Shown here: in pieces, positions 32,575-42,460 of the stretch
Layout of the letters: each line of letters starts with the position of its first letter
How positions within the stretch are numbered: position 1 is the first letter of the stretch
The notes under the pieces: model-generated
What the model was told of the DNA's origin: nothing
Database searches by the model: none
Seen by the model: the letters and a program-made list of their open reading frames with translations, nothing else
Program-made: the position numbers and the translations under genes
Origin: Cystobacter ferrugineus
Lineage (GTDB): Bacteria > Myxococcota > Myxococcia > Myxococcales > Myxococcaceae
Reading direction: 5' to 3'
DNA: 64,000 nt
Assembly (NCBI RefSeq): GCF_001887355.1
Contig: NZ_MPIN01000007.1
Location: 146,888 to 210,887, forward strand

Positions 32575-33338
32575 TCAAGAAGAGTTTCAAGGCAACGTGG
32601 CAGGCCCAGTATCAGGCGGAGCGTGACGACTACCTCCAATTGCTGAACAAGGACATCTTCGCGAATTGGGGAACCAATTCGAAGCCGGAGTGGACGGCTG
32701 AGCGGCAGTTCATGATGGGGCTCAATCTCTTCTACTCCGGACTGAACGATAAGGACGCTCAGGGCTTTGTCGCCAAGGGGGCCCGAATGGCCGAACGCGC
32801 GCTCCAGGAGCGAAGGTTCGAGTCCGAGCAGTGCAAGGCGGGCTTTCCCTTGAACCGAGGGCGGCTCCTCAGGACTCAGGCCTATACTTCCGCCATCCTT
32901 GACGGCACATTCACCTTCAATTCGGCTCTTCTACGGCAAGCGGCGGTGGATCACCACGATTGGTGCCGTCCTTATAAGGGCCGCCAGTGGGATTCCCAGG
33001 CCCAGGCCTACTATCTGGCAGCCGTTCGGCTGAGCATCATCGCGGATGATCTCCAGACGGCACGGGAGTTGCTCGGCGCGAAGAAGTCCTTCAAGTGGCA
33101 CGAAGAGGAGTTCCAGCTGTGGTCGCAATGGGTTGAAGCGCGGCACGCTGGGGGCCGTGAGTGGGATGGGCTGGACGAGTACTTCTGTCGCGTACGAGAC
33201 CCGAACTACGTTCCCGATATCTTCATGGAGAAGGGCGTTCTCCAATTGGAGTTGGGGATGATCCGCTACAAGTACCAGAGAGGCACGGCGCTGCCTGCTG
33301 GGGCATGGCCCACGATCTTCGAAATGATCGCCGCCTGA
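32571..33338 (+). CDS. Putative immunity protein for the RHS toxin
   Basis: A 255-residue cytoplasmic protein starting with a GTG that overlaps the toxin stop (GTGA), the standard layout for a toxin-immunity pair. It is Trp/Tyr/Gln-rich and predominantly helical (KATWQAQYQAERDDYLQLL, SQAQAYYLAAVRLSIIADD). No signal peptide, no catalytic motif and no family known to me. GC is the lowest of the region. Followed by a compact GC hairpin at 33345-33359. The immunity role rests on position and coupling only. Confidence 0.6.
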   Translation: MIKKSFKATWQAQYQAERDDYLQLLNKDIFANWGTNSKPEWTAERQFMMGLNLFYSGLNDKDAQGFVAKGARMAERALQERRFESEQCKAGFPLNRGRLLRTQAYTSAILDGTFTFNSALLRQAAVDHHDWCRPYKGRQWDSQAQAYYLAAVRLSIIADDLQTARELLGAKKSFKWHEEEFQLWSQWVEARHAGGREWDGLDEYFCRVRDPNYVPDIFMEKGVLQLELGMIRYKYQRGTALPAGAWPTIFEMIAA

Positions 33339-33344
33339 GTGGGT

Positions 33345-33359
33345 GGGGCGCCGCGCCCC
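33345..33359 (+). terminator. Short GC hairpin ending the RHS island
   Basis: GGGGCG, loop ccg, CGCCCC, 6-bp perfect stem seven bases after the immunity-gene stop; no T-run follows. Confidence 0.4.
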
Positions 33360-33498
33360 CAGGTAGGTCGCCTCCTACAACGTCATTTCGCGGGGAGGAA
33401 CTTTCCTGCCTGAACCTGGGCGAACCTCCTCCCGGGCGCTCCCCTGGCCGGAAACTACCCGTGTCAGGAGCCGCCGCTACAGTGGCCCCTGAGTCACC

Positions 33499-35742
33499 GT
33501 GCCTGCCCCCTCCCTCGCCTCCGTCGCCGTCGGCCGCCCCGTCCGCGGCGAGTACACCTACTCCGTCCCCGAGTCCCTGTCTGGCAGGCTCTCGCCGGGC
33601 CAGCGCATCCTCGTCCCCTTCGGCCGGAGCATGACGCTCGGCTTCTTCCTCGGCCCCGCCGCTCCCCCCGCCGAGAGCGCCAACGTCAAGCTCAAGCCCA
33701 TCCTCAAGGTGCTCGAGGACTCGCCCTCCCTGCCCCCCGACCTCATCGCGCTCCTGCGCTTCGCCGCCGAGCACTACCGCTACCCGCTCGGCGAGGTCAT
33801 CCGGGGCGCGCTCCCCCCCGGGCTCACCAAGGCCGAGGAGGAAAAGGAGGCCAAGCCCGACGTGCAGGAGTTCGCCGAGGCGCTCGTCACCGAGGCCCCC
33901 GCCGCCCTGCGCCGCGCCCCCGCCCAGTCCGCCACCCTGGCCTACCTGCTCACCGTGGGCGGCCGCGTCCCCGTGGAGGAGGTGGCCCACGCCATCCCCG
34001 GCGCCCGCGAGACACTGCGCAAGCTGGCCTCCCGCGGCCTCGTGCGGCTGGAGCAGGTGGTGCTCGCCCCCGGCGTGCGCGAGGGGCTCGGCCAGAACCG
34101 CCCCGAGCACCTCACCCCCGAGCAGGACGCCGCGGTGAAGGAGCTGCACGCCGCCGTGGACACGGGCGGCTTCCAGCCCTTCCTCCTCCACGGCGTCACC
34201 GGCAGCGGCAAGACCGAGGTGTACCTGCGCGCCGTGGAGCGCGCGCTCGAGCAGGGCAAGGGCAGCCTCGTGCTGGTGCCGGAAATAGCCCTCACGCCGC
34301 AGCTCGTGGGGCGCTTCCGCAGCCGCTTCGGCGCGGACGTGGCCGTGCTGCACTCGGCCCTCAAGGACCGCGAGCGGCTCTTCCACTGGCAGGCCCTGCG
34401 CAAGGGCACGGTGCGCATCGCCGTGGGCGTGCGCTCGGCGGTGTTCGCCCCCGTGGAGAACCTCGGCCTCATCGTCGTGGACGAGGAGCATGATCCCTCC
34501 TTCAAGCAGGAGGACAAGCTGCGCTACCAGGCGCGCGACCTCGCCGTGGTGCGCGGCAAGCAGGCCGGCGCCGTGGTGGTGCTCGGCTCGGCCACCCCGT
34601 CCCTGGAGACGCTGGAGAACACCCGCCGCGGGCGCTACCGCAAGCTGGAGCTCAAGCACCGCGTGGATGACCGGCCCATGCCCACGCTCCAGTGCGTGGA
34701 CCTGCGCCAGGAGCGCCCCAAGGATCCGCTCCAGACGCAGGAGGCCCCCATCCTCTCCCAGCCCCTGCTCGACGCCATGGCGGAGACCATCGGGCGCGGC
34801 CAGCAGGTCATCCTCTTCCTCAACCGCCGCGGCCACAGCACCTTCCTGCTGTGCGAGGTGTGCGGCACCTCGGTGAAGTGTGGCGATTGCGACGTGTGCC
34901 TCACCTACCACCGCTCACAGAACCGCCTGGTGTGCCACTACTGCGGCGAGGCCCACGGCGTGCCCGAGCACTGCCGCGAGTGCACCGGGCCCCTGCTCAA
35001 GCTGGGCATCGGCACCGAGCGCGTGGAGGCCGAGGTCGCCGAGCGTATCCCCCAGGCCCGCGTGGCGCGGCTGGACCGGGACTCGGCCACGAGCGCCGAG
35101 CGCCTCACCGAGCTGCTCGCCGCCTTCGCCCGCCGGGAGATCGACGTGCTGGTGGGCACGCAGATGGTGGCCAAGGGGCATGACTTCCCCGGGGTGACGC
35201 TCGTGTGCGTGGTGATGGCGGACACGTCGCTGGCCATCCCCGACTTCCGTGCCTCCGAGCGCACCTTCCATCTGCTCACCCAGGTGGCCGGCCGGGCCGG
35301 ACGTGGCAAGGACCCGGGGCGGGTGCTCGTGCAGACGTACAACCCGGACGCCGAGCCCGTGCGGCGCATGCTCGCCCATGACTTCGAGGGCTTCTCCGAG
35401 GGCGAGCTGGAGCGGCGCCGCGCGCTGTCCTGGCCCCCCTACACGCGCATGGCGGCGGTGCGGCTGGAGGGCGAGAGCGCCGAGCAGACGGCCAGCGTCG
35501 CCCGCTTCCTCGGCGACTTCATTGGCCGGCACATGCCTCCGGCCTCCTGGGGCGTGCGCCTGCTCGGGCCCGCCGTGGCGCCCATCTCCCGCATCCGCGG
35601 TAAGACGCGCTGGCAGCTCCTGCTCAAGGCGCCCACCCACGCGGCGCTCGCGCCCCTGCTGGCCAGGCTGGAGGCGAAACTGGTCGATATTCCCTCCGCG
35701 GTGCGCGTCACGATCGACGTGGACCCCGCGGCCATGTTGTAG
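33499..35742 (+). CDS. priA: Primosomal replication protein N' (PriA helicase)
   Basis: A 747-residue superfamily 2 helicase that reloads the replisome at stalled forks. The 3'-DNA-binding domain covers about residues 1-110. Walker A is [14 protein letters not shown] (about 234), Walker [16 protein letters not shown], then the Cys-rich zinc region with [16 protein letters not shown] and [17 protein letters not shown]. Helicase motifs V/VI appear in [15 protein letters not shown] and [16 protein letters not shown]. Eight Cys for two zinc ions are present. The start is a GTG at 33499. Length fits the family. Its TAG stop forms part of the TAGACT upstream of the next gene. Confidence 0.95.
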   Translation: MPAPSLASVAVGRPVRGEYTYSVPESLSGRLSPGQRILVPFGRSMTLGFFLGPAAPPAESANVKLKPILKVLEDSPSLPPDLIALLRFAAEHYRYPLGEVIRGALPPGLTKAEEEKEAKPDVQEFAEALVTEAPAALRRAPAQSATLAYLLTVGGRVPVEEVAHAIPGARETLRKLASRGLVRLEQVVLAPGVREGLGQNRPEHLTPEQDAAVKELHAAVDTGGFQPFLLHGVTGSGKTEVYLRAVERALEQGKGSLVLVPEIALTPQLVGRFRSRFGADVAVLHSALKDRERLFHWQALRKGTVRIAVGVRSAVFAPVENLGLIVVDEEHDPSFKQEDKLRYQARDLAVVRGKQAGAVVVLGSATPSLETLENTRRGRYRKLELKHRVDDRPMPTLQCVDLRQERPKDPLQTQEAPILSQPLLDAMAETIGRGQQVILFLNRRGHSTFLLCEVCGTSVKCGDCDVCLTYHRSQNRLVCHYCGEAHGVPEHCRECTGPLLKLGIGTERVEAEVAERIPQARVARLDRDSATSAERLTELLAAFARREIDVLVGTQMVAKGHDFPGVTLVCVVMADTSLAIPDFRASERTFHLLTQVAGRAGRGKDPGRVLVQTYNPDAEPVRRMLAHDFEGFSEGELERRRALSWPPYTRMAAVRLEGESAEQTASVARFLGDFIGRHMPPASWGVRLLGPAVAPISRIRGKTRWQLLLKAPTHAALAPLLARLEAKLVDIPSAVRVTIDVDPAAML

Positions 35743-35745
35743 ACT
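35740..35745 (+). promoter_or_regulatory. TAGACT -10-like element overlapping the priA stop
   Basis: TAGACT begins with the priA stop TAG and ends 14 nt before the ATG at 35760 of the giant coiled-coil gene. The 14-nt gap ctcctgccccctgcca has no ribosome-binding site. Confidence 0.4.
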
Positions 35746-35759
35746 CCTGCCCCCTGCCA

Positions 35760-38700
35760 ATGGCCGAATCGGTTCTCCTCGTCCACGACGACATCGCCAT
35801 CATCGCCACCGTGCGGCGGTTGCTCACGCGCGAGGGCCATGAGGTCATCCTCGCCACCTCCGTGGCGGATGCGCTCATCGCCTTTGGCCACCACCTGCCC
35901 GCGCTCATCATCCTCGCCCCCGGGGTGGAGGGAGGACGCGGTCCGCTGGTGCTCGAGGAGCTGGGGCTCCACCCGGACATGCGGCTGGCGCGCGTGCTGT
36001 TGCTCGGCGAGCCCATCGCCGGCAGCGCGGCCCCGGTGGCGCCGCTGCCCCTGGATGGGGCCAACTTCGTCGCGCAGGTGTCCACCCTCATCCACTCGCC
36101 CTCCGGACCCGAGGGCTGGTACGTGGTGAAGGACGAGGAGCCGGAGCCTCCGCTCGAGCCACTTCCCGAGTCACTTCCGCCGCGCTCGGGTCCTCCGGGG
36201 CTCGTTCCCCGGCAGGCCGGGCCGGGCCGCGCCTCCGGGAGCGAGCCCGCGGCGGCGGCGCTCCCCACGTCCCCGTTCGCGCTCGACGCGGATGAGTTGT
36301 TCTCCCACGTGGGGCTGACGGGGGAAGTGCCCCTGCCGCTCCTTCCGCCCGAGGTCTTCTCTCCGCCCCCCGCCCAGTCCGCGCCGGTGCCGGCCGAGCT
36401 GGAGCCGGACGGCGAGGCGGAGTCCCTCTTCGGGCAGACGGAGCAGGCCGTCTCCTCGGGGCGCACCATTCCCACCATCACCGCGGTGAGTCCGGTGGAG
36501 ATGGGGCCGGTGCCGGCCCCCGTGCTGGCTCCGAAGCCGGTCAAACCCCTGCCGTCGCTGCCTTCGGTGAAGGCCATCAGCCCGGAGACGGTGGACGTCG
36601 ACGCGGAGGCCCGCGCGGAGGCCGAGCGTCTCGCGCAACTGGAGATCGAATCGGCGCAGGCCCGTGCGCGCGATGGGTTGGAAGCCTCCGATGACTTCTC
36701 GCCGGGTGAGCTCGCCGCCCGGAGCGGGCCCCAGCTCGGGGACGAGGGGTTCTTCGACGTGGAGCCCACGCCCGTGGCGCCCACGGCGGCCCTGCGTGAG
36801 GCGGAGGCGCGGGCCCTGGCGCCAGAGTCCGCCCAGGGCCTGGAGGGCTCGGACCTGGAGCCCGTCCCGGCGGATGCACCCCTGCCGACGGAAGGTGATG
36901 CGCCCGAGTCGTGGGAGGAGCCGCATCAGGAGGGCGCGGCGGATTCCTGGTTCGACTCCGGGGCGGGGAAGGCCGCGTCCGGGCCCGCTCGCGAGGGCGC
37001 GCCACGGGCCGGGGCGGAGCCCACGCCGGGGCTGGAGGGAGGAGCGCCCGCGAAGGTGGAAGCGCTCCCGGCGGAGGAGGCCCTCGCCGTCCTGGAAGTG
37101 CGCCTGATGCGGACGGAGCGGCGGCTCGCGCAGCTCCAGGCCGAGCGGGATGCCGCCCAGAAGGCGCTGCGGGAAGCGGAGCGCGACCGCGCGGAGTCCG
37201 ATGCGTTCGCGGAGGAGCTCCACTTCTCGCTGCAGCAGCACTCGGATGCGCTGGCGGACCGGGAGGCCACGTTCAAGTCGGAGCGGGAGCGCCTGACGCG
37301 GGAGTCGGCGGGCCGGGAGGAGGCGCTGCGGCGGGAGGTCGAGGCGCAGCGCGCGCGGCTCGCGGAGCTGTCCGAGGAGCGGGAGCGCGAGGCGACGCTG
37401 CGGCGCGAGCTGGAGCGGCGGTGGGAGGAGGCGCGCACGGGGCAGGAGGATGCCGCCGGGCTCCAACAGCGGCTCGAGGAGCTGAGCGGCCGGCTCGAGG
37501 AGGCGGAGCGGCGCGCGGCGTCCGAGGCGGAGGCACGCGCCCAGGCGGAGGCGAAGGCCGAGGAGGAGCGGGAGGCGCTGCGGGAGGCGGAGGCCCGGGT
37601 CGAGGTGGAGCGGGCCACGCGAGCGCGGGCCGAGGCACGGGCGCGGGAGGAGCAATCGGCGCGAGTGGACGCGCGGACCCGGGCCGAGGAGGAGCGGGAG
37701 GCGCTGCGGGAGGCGGAGGCGCGAGCCGAGGAGGAGCGGGCGGCGCGGGTGGAAGCGGAGGCCCAGGCCGAGGCGGAGCGCACGGCGCGGGAGGCGGCGG
37801 AAGCGCGGGCCGCGCGGGAGCGGGCGGCGCGGGTGGAGGCGGAGGCGCGGGCCGAGGAGGAGCGCACGGCGCGGGAAGCGGCGGAGGCGCGGGCCGCGGC
37901 GGAGACGAAGTCCCGCGAGCAGTGGGAGGCGCGGGCCCACGCGGAGGCGAAGGCGCGCAAGGACTTGTCGACGCGCGTGGAGAAGGAATCCAAGGCCCGG
38001 GCGGAGGCGGAGGCACGCGCCGCGGCGGAGGCCCAGGCGCGCGCCCAGGCCGAGAGCCGGGCGGAGGCCGAGGCTCGGGCCCGGACGGAGGCCGAGGCAC
38101 GCGGCCACGCCGAGAAGAAGGCTCGGATGGACGTGGAGGCGCGGGCCCGCACCACCGCGGAGGCGCGCGTGCAGTCGGAGATGCAGGCCCGGGCGGAGGC
38201 GGAGGCTCGGGCCGAGGCGGCGGACAGCGCGCGGGCGGAGGCGGAGTCCCAGGCGGAGCGGGAGGCGCGGGAGCGGGCCCGGGCGGAGCAGGTCGCCGAG
38301 GTGGCCGACAAGGCCCGGTTGCGCGCGGAGGCGCGTGCCAGCAAGGCGGAGCAGGAGCGCGACGAGGCGCTCGCCCAGGCCGAGTCCCAGCTTCGCGCCC
38401 GCGAGGAAGCGGAGATGCGCGAGGTGGCCCTGGCCCGGCGGCATCAGGAATGGGAGGCCCGGCTGGAGGGCGCGACGCAGGCGCGCTCCGAGGCCGAGTC
38501 CCAGGCCGAGGCACTGGAGCAGGCGCGCGTGGGCGCGGAGACGCGCGCGGTGAACGCCGAGCGGCTGCGTGTCGAGATGGAGCTCCGGGTGGAGCGCGCG
38601 GAGAAGACACGTGCCGCCGCGCAGGCCCGCGCCGCCGAGGAGAAGCAGGCCCGGGGTGAAGCGGAGGCCCGGGCCGAGTCCGCCGAGCACGCCCGGGACG

Positions 38701-40046
38701 AGGCCCTGGCCCGGGTGGAGGCCGGACTCCACGCGCGCGAGGCCTGGTCTCGCGAGTCCGCCGAGCTGTCCGAGCGGCTCGCCCGGCTGGAGGAGTCCCT
38801 GTCCGAGCGCGCCACCCAGCTCGACGAGGCCCGGGCGGAGGCGGAGCGGCTGGGGCGCGCGTTGTCGGAGGCGGATGAAGCTCGTGAGCGGCTTGCCCGG
38901 GAGGTGGAGCGGCTGGAGCAGGCGCGGGCCCGGTCCGGCGAGGAGCTCGCCCGCCTCCGGGCGGAGGCCGAGGCCGCGGAGGCCCGGAGCCGCGCGGCGC
39001 TCATCACCTTCGAGGAGCCCGGGGGCTCCCTGGTGGACATCCCCCGGGCGGGCAGCGTCAACCGGGAGGGCCTCGCCTCGCTCCTCACGCGGCTCCAGTC
39101 GGCGCGGCTCCAGGCCCGCTTCGAGCTCAAGGGCTCCGGGGCCCTGCGCGTGTTGTGGTTGAAGGACGGACGGCTCGTGGGCGCCCTGTCCTCCGCGCCC
39201 GACGAGTCACTCATCGATCGGGCCCGGGCCGACGCGCTCATCGACGCGCGCCAGGAGAACGAGCTGCGCCTGGTGCGCGGCTCCTCCACCGGCGCGCTCA
39301 TCGACACCATGCGCGCGCGCGGCCACCTGCTGGAGAACGAGGTCGTCCCGCTCGTGCAGCGCTACACCGAGCAGGTGGCCCTGGACGCGTTGGGCGAGGC
39401 CTCGTCGCTCTACCGGCTCGTCGAGGAGCCACCGCCCCACGAGGTGGCGCTCGCCGCCTCCACCCGGCCCCTGCTCCACCTGCTGGCCGAGGCGCTGCGC
39501 GATCACGTCTCCGCGGAGTCCTTCCTGTCGGCCGCCGGAGGGCTGCGCGCCGGGGTCTTCCGCGGCGAGTCCGCGCCGGAGGCGTTCGGCCTGTCCGCGC
39601 GCGAGCTGCGGCTGCTCTCGGAGGTGGACGGGGAGCAGACACTCGAGCAGCTCCTGTTGGGCGCGGGCCTGCCGCAGGACACCGCGTTCAAGCTGCTCGC
39701 GCTGCTGCACACGCTGGGGCTCATCGTCTTGAAGCCCGCCATCCCGGTGTCCGGCCAGGAGACTCCGGGCGAGCTGGAGGTGCGCCGGCTGGAGTCCAAG
39801 TTCGAGGAGATCCAGGACGCGGACTACTTCTCCGTGCTGGGGCTGGCGCGCACCGCGGGGAGCGAGGACGTCAGACGCGCCCACGCGCTGCTGTCCGCCG
39901 AGTTCCACCCGCTGCGCTTCGCGGGGCATCCGGATCCGGTCCTCCAGCACCGGGCGCAGCAGATCTCCAACACCCTGAGCGAGGCGGCGCGGGCGCTCGC
40001 GGATGATCGGCTGCGCGAGGAGTACGCCCGGAGCCTGATGGACTGA
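35760..40046 (+). CDS. Pseudo-receiver, long coiled coil, PATAN-like and J-like multidomain protein
   Basis: A 1428-residue protein. Residues 1-115 fold like a response-regulator receiver ([19 protein letters not shown]) with the early acidic pair, but the phospho-acceptor strand reads [11 protein letters not shown], with no Asp in place. Residues 120-440 are a Pro/Glu-rich linker. Residues 440-1080 form a coiled coil of repeated [14 protein letters not shown]-type units. Residues 1081-1230 ([32 protein letters not shown]) resemble the DUF4388/PATAN domain. Residues 1350-1428 ([15 protein letters not shown], then AEFHPLRF) resemble a J domain, with FHP in place of HPD. The layout recalls FrzS and AglZ, myxobacterial polarity proteins with pseudo-receiver plus coiled coil, but the C-terminus differs. 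A role in scaffolding or motility is inference. Confidence 0.85.
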   Translation: MAESVLLVHDDIAIIATVRRLLTREGHEVILATSVADALIAFGHHLPALIILAPGVEGGRGPLVLEELGLHPDMRLARVLLLGEPIAGSAAPVAPLPLDGANFVAQVSTLIHSPSGPEGWYVVKDEEPEPPLEPLPESLPPRSGPPGLVPRQAGPGRASGSEPAAAALPTSPFALDADELFSHVGLTGEVPLPLLPPEVFSPPPAQSAPVPAELEPDGEAESLFGQTEQAVSSGRTIPTITAVSPVEMGPVPAPVLAPKPVKPLPSLPSVKAISPETVDVDAEARAEAERLAQLEIESAQARARDGLEASDDFSPGELAARSGPQLGDEGFFDVEPTPVAPTAALREAEARALAPESAQGLEGSDLEPVPADAPLPTEGDAPESWEEPHQEGAADSWFDSGAGKAASGPAREGAPRAGAEPTPGLEGGAPAKVEALPAEEALAVLEVRLMRTERRLAQLQAERDAAQKALREAERDRAESDAFAEELHFSLQQHSDALADREATFKSERERLTRESAGREEALRREVEAQRARLAELSEEREREATLRRELERRWEEARTGQEDAAGLQQRLEELSGRLEEAERRAASEAEARAQAEAKAEEEREALREAEARVEVERATRARAEARAREEQSARVDARTRAEEEREALREAEARAEEERAARVEAEAQAEAERTAREAAEARAARERAARVEAEARAEEERTAREAAEARAAAETKSREQWEARAHAEAKARKDLSTRVEKESKARAEAEARAAAEAQARAQAESRAEAEARARTEAEARGHAEKKARMDVEARARTTAEARVQSEMQARAEAEARAEAADSARAEAESQAEREARERARAEQVAEVADKARLRAEARASKAEQERDEALAQAESQLRAREEAEMREVALARRHQEWEARLEGATQARSEAESQAEALEQARVGAETRAVNAERLRVEMELRVERAEKTRAAAQARAAEEKQARGEAEARAESAEHARDEALARVEAGLHAREAWSRESAELSERLARLEESLSERATQLDEARAEAERLGRALSEADEARERLAREVERLEQARARSGEELARLRAEAEAAEARSRAALITFEEPGGSLVDIPRAGSVNREGLASLLTRLQSARLQARFELKGSGALRVLWLKDGRLVGALSSAPDESLIDRARADALIDARQENELRLVRGSSTGALIDTMRARGHLLENEVVPLVQRYTEQVALDALGEASSLYRLVEEPPPHEVALAASTRPLLHLLAEALRDHVSAESFLSAAGGLRAGVFRGESAPEAFGLSARELRLLSEVDGEQTLEQLLLGAGLPQDTAFKLLALLHTLGLIVLKPAIPVSGQETPGELEVRRLESKFEEIQDADYFSVLGLARTAGSEDVRRAHALLSAEFHPLRFAGHPDPVLQHRAQQISNTLSEAARALADDRLREEYARSLMD
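37503..38300 (+). repeat. Imperfect DNA repeat coding the Ala/Glu/Arg coiled coil
   Basis: GCGGAGGCGCGGGCCGAGGA-like units recur many times with small substitutions. Each unit codes 7-14 residues of the AEARA heptad pattern in the 35760-40046 protein. Such repeats are prone to copy-number change between strains. Confidence 0.75.
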
Positions 40047-40076
40047 GGCCCGGCCGGGGGGAGGGGAGGCATTCGT

Positions 40077-40094
40077 CCAGGGCCAACGGCCTGG
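40077..40094 (+). terminator. Weak hairpin before def
   Basis: CCAGGGCC, loop aac, GGCCTGG; 7 bp with one bulge, between the giant gene and def. No T-run. Confidence 0.3.
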
Positions 40095-40152
40095 CGGCGG
40101 GGCTGCCCAGCGCGGGTTGCCCGCCCGCCCGGGTTGGGATTATGAGGAATGG

Positions 40153-40674
40153 ATGGTTCGAGAAATCCTCATCTGGCCCGATCCCGTCCTGAAGCAGAAG
40201 GCCCGGCCGGTGACCCGCGTGGACGACACCGTGCGCACGCTGGTCCGGGACATGTTCGAGACGATGTACGCCGCCCAGGGCGTGGGGCTCGCCGCGCCGC
40301 AGGTGGGCGTGTTGCAGCGGATCATCGTCCTGGACACGCGTCCGAGCCAGCCCGAGTCCCAGCCACTGGCGATGATCAACCCGGAGATCATCGCGATGGA
40401 GGGCAAGGCCACCTACCACGAGAGCTGTCTGTCCATCCCCGGCGAGTCCGAGGACGTGGAGCGCGCGGCGGTGGTGACGGTGCGCTACCTCGACGAGGAG
40501 GGCCGCGAGCAGACGCGCGTGTGTGACGGGCTGCTGGCGATCGCCGTGCAGCATGAGACGGACCACCTCAATGGCACCGTCTACGTGGACCACGTCTCCT
40601 CGCTCAAGCGTGAGTTCATCCGCAAGCGGATGAAGCGCGTGAAGGCTTCGCGCGAGAGCCGGCCGTCGGCCTAG
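40153..40674 (+). CDS. def: Peptide deformylase
   Basis: A 173-residue metalloenzyme that removes the N-formyl group from new proteins. The three signatures are intact: GVGLAAPQVG near residue 45, ESCLSIPG with Cys92 (Ser replaces the usual Gly before Cys, as in many type I/III enzymes), and HETDHLNG with His134, Glu135 and His138. The ATG at 40153 follows GAGGA. A basic tail KRMKRVKASRES ends the protein. Its stop shares CTAG with that of the convergent nth gene. Confidence 0.95.
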   Translation: MVREILIWPDPVLKQKARPVTRVDDTVRTLVRDMFETMYAAQGVGLAAPQVGVLQRIIVLDTRPSQPESQPLAMINPEIIAMEGKATYHESCLSIPGESEDVERAAVVTVRYLDEEGREQTRVCDGLLAIAVQHETDHLNGTVYVDHVSSLKREFIRKRMKRVKASRESRPSA

Positions 40675-41339
40675 GGGGCCACGCCCTTCACGCCCTTTTT
40701 CGGGCAGAGCTGCGCCACGGGACAGCGCTCGCACGCGGGCGAGCGCGCGAAGCATGTCCTGCGCCCATGCCATACGAGGAGCTGGTGGCCCTTCATCCAC
40801 CGCTCCGCTGGCAGCAGCGCCTGCATGTCCATCTCCACCTTGTCGGGATCCTCGTGACGGGTGAACCCGAGCCGGAACGCCAGCCGCTTCACGTGGGTGT
40901 CCACGGGGAAGGCGTCATCACCGCCCAGGTGGATGCACACCACGCCGGCCGTCTTGCGGCCCACGCCGGGCAGCGTCTCCAGGACGGCTCGCGAGCGCGG
41001 CACCTCGCCGCCGTGCTCCGCCACCAGCGCCCGGGCCGCCGCGACGAGGTTCTTCGCCTTGGCGCGGTACAGGCCGCACGACTGGATGAAGGGCTCCACC
41101 TCTTCCACGCTCGCGCTCGTGTAGGCGGCCGCGTCCGGGAAGCGTTGGAAGAGGGCGGGGGTGACGAGGTTCACCCGCTTGTCCGTGCACTGGGCGGACA
41201 GGATGACGGCCACCAACAATTCCAACGGAGTGCGATAGTCCAGCTCGATGCGCACGTCCGGCATGGCGCGCTCCAGCCGCTCCAACACCTCGATCGCCCG
41301 CTGGCGCTTGGACTGCGATGATTCGCGTGCCACGCGCAC
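40671..41339 (-). CDS. nth: Endonuclease III, DNA glycosylase/AP lyase
   Basis: A 222-residue base-excision repair enzyme that removes oxidised pyrimidines. The helix-hairpin-helix LPGVGRKTAGVV, the catalytic Asp in FPVDTHVKRLA and the lysine in SAQCTDKRVN are present. The C-terminal 4Fe-4S cluster is CFARSPACERCPVAQLC with the C-x6-C-x2-C-x5-C spacing. GTG start at 41339. Converges with def. Confidence 0.95.
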   Translation of the reverse strand: MRVARESSQSKRQRAIEVLERLERAMPDVRIELDYRTPLELLVAVILSAQCTDKRVNLVTPALFQRFPDAAAYTSASVEEVEPFIQSCGLYRAKAKNLVAAARALVAEHGGEVPRSRAVLETLPGVGRKTAGVVCIHLGGDDAFPVDTHVKRLAFRLGFTRHEDPDKVEMDMQALLPAERWMKGHQLLVWHGRRTCFARSPACERCPVAQLCPKKGVKGVAP

Positions 41340-41402
41340 GGCTGTACGTCAGAGCGACCTGTGCCGTAAAGAAGTTTCCACTACCTCCCAGGACACCTCC
41401 CC

Positions 41403-42431
41403 ATGAAGCCCATCGACTTCCGCTCCGATACCGTGACGAAGCCCACCGCCGCCATGCGCCGTGCCATGGCCGAGGCCGACGTGGGGGATGACATCTACGG
41501 CGAGGACCCCACGGTGCGCCGGCTGGAGGAGCGCATCGCCGAGGTGCTGGGGCTGCCCGCCGCGCTCTACGTGCCCTCGGGCACCCAGGCCAATCAGATC
41601 GCCATGGGGCTGCACTGCCGCCAGGGCGACGAGGTGATCGCCGAGGCCAACAGCCACATCTTCCACTACGAGAGCGGGGCGCTGTCGGGGCTGTGGGGCG
41701 TCCAGCCGGCGCCGCTGCCCGGGTCTCACGGGCTCGTGTCCGCCGAGCAGGTGACGGCGGCGGTGCGCACGGACTTCGTCGGTCCGCGCTCGCGGCTGTT
41801 GTCGCTGGAGAACACGCACAACCGCAGTGGGGGCCGGGTGTGGCCGCTCGCGCTCTTCCGGAGCGTGGTGGAGGCGGGGCGCAAGGCGGGGCTGGCGGTG
41901 CACCTGGACGGCGCGCGCCTCTTCAACGCCGCGGTGGCCACGGGCATGCCGGCCTCCGCCTGGGCCTCGCTCACCGACTCCACGGCGGTGTGCTTCTCCA
42001 AGGGCCTGGGCGCGCCGGTGGGCTCGGCCATCCTGGGCTCGCGTGAGTTCATCGAGGAGGCGCGGCGGCTGCGCAAGCGGCTGGGCGGTGCCATGCGCCA
42101 GGTGGGCATCCTCGCCGCCGGAGCGCTGTACGCGCTGGAGCACAACGTGGAGCGGCTCGCCGAGGACCATGTCCACGCGCGCCGGCTCGCGGCGGGGCTG
42201 GCGGAGCTGCCGGGGGTGACGGTGGTGCCGGGCCAGGTGGAGACGAACATGGTGGTCGCCGAGTTCCCGCTCCCCGTGCGTGAGATGCTCGGCAAGCTGG
42301 CGTCCCATGGCGTGCTCGCCGGCTCCACGGGCACGGGGCCTCACACGGTGCGGCTGGTGACCCACCTGGACGTGTCGTCCGCGGACATCGACGAGGGGCT
42401 CACGCGCATCCGCCGGGCGCTGGCTGGCTGA
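41403..42431 (+). CDS. Low-specificity L-threonine aldolase-like PLP enzyme
   Basis: A 342-residue fold-type I PLP enzyme that cleaves L-threonine/allo-threonine to glycine and acetaldehyde. [41 protein letters not shown] and the Schiff-base lysine in [11 protein letters not shown] (Lys200) are all in family order. [13 protein letters not shown] supplies the Asp that binds the pyridine nitrogen. Start ATG at 41403 after CACCTCCCC. Length is normal. Other beta-hydroxy-amino acids may be substrates. Confidence 0.92.
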   Translation: MKPIDFRSDTVTKPTAAMRRAMAEADVGDDIYGEDPTVRRLEERIAEVLGLPAALYVPSGTQANQIAMGLHCRQGDEVIAEANSHIFHYESGALSGLWGVQPAPLPGSHGLVSAEQVTAAVRTDFVGPRSRLLSLENTHNRSGGRVWPLALFRSVVEAGRKAGLAVHLDGARLFNAAVATGMPASAWASLTDSTAVCFSKGLGAPVGSAILGSREFIEEARRLRKRLGGAMRQVGILAAGALYALEHNVERLAEDHVHARRLAAGLAELPGVTVVPGQVETNMVVAEFPLPVREMLGKLASHGVLAGSTGTGPHTVRLVTHLDVSSADIDEGLTRIRRALAG

Positions 42432-42446
42432 TTTCCACGGCGTTGG

Positions 42447-42452
42447 TAGACT
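42447..42452 (+). promoter_or_regulatory. TAGACT -10-like element, 8 nt before TTG start
   Basis: TAGACT is followed by ggggcccc and TTG at 42461. This favours 42461 over the upstream TTG at 42443, which would precede the element. Confidence 0.4.
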
Positions 42453-42460
42453 GGGGCCCC

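Noticed and set aside
37503-38300. Possible CRISPR-like or satellite array
   Set aside because: Units have no spacers and stay in frame with a coiled-coil protein; they are coding repeats.
36171-38732. 853-codon Leu/Arg-rich frame opposite the coiled-coil gene
   Set aside because: Direct reverse reading of the repeated GCGGAGGCG units; repetitive LRLRPGL text is an artefact.
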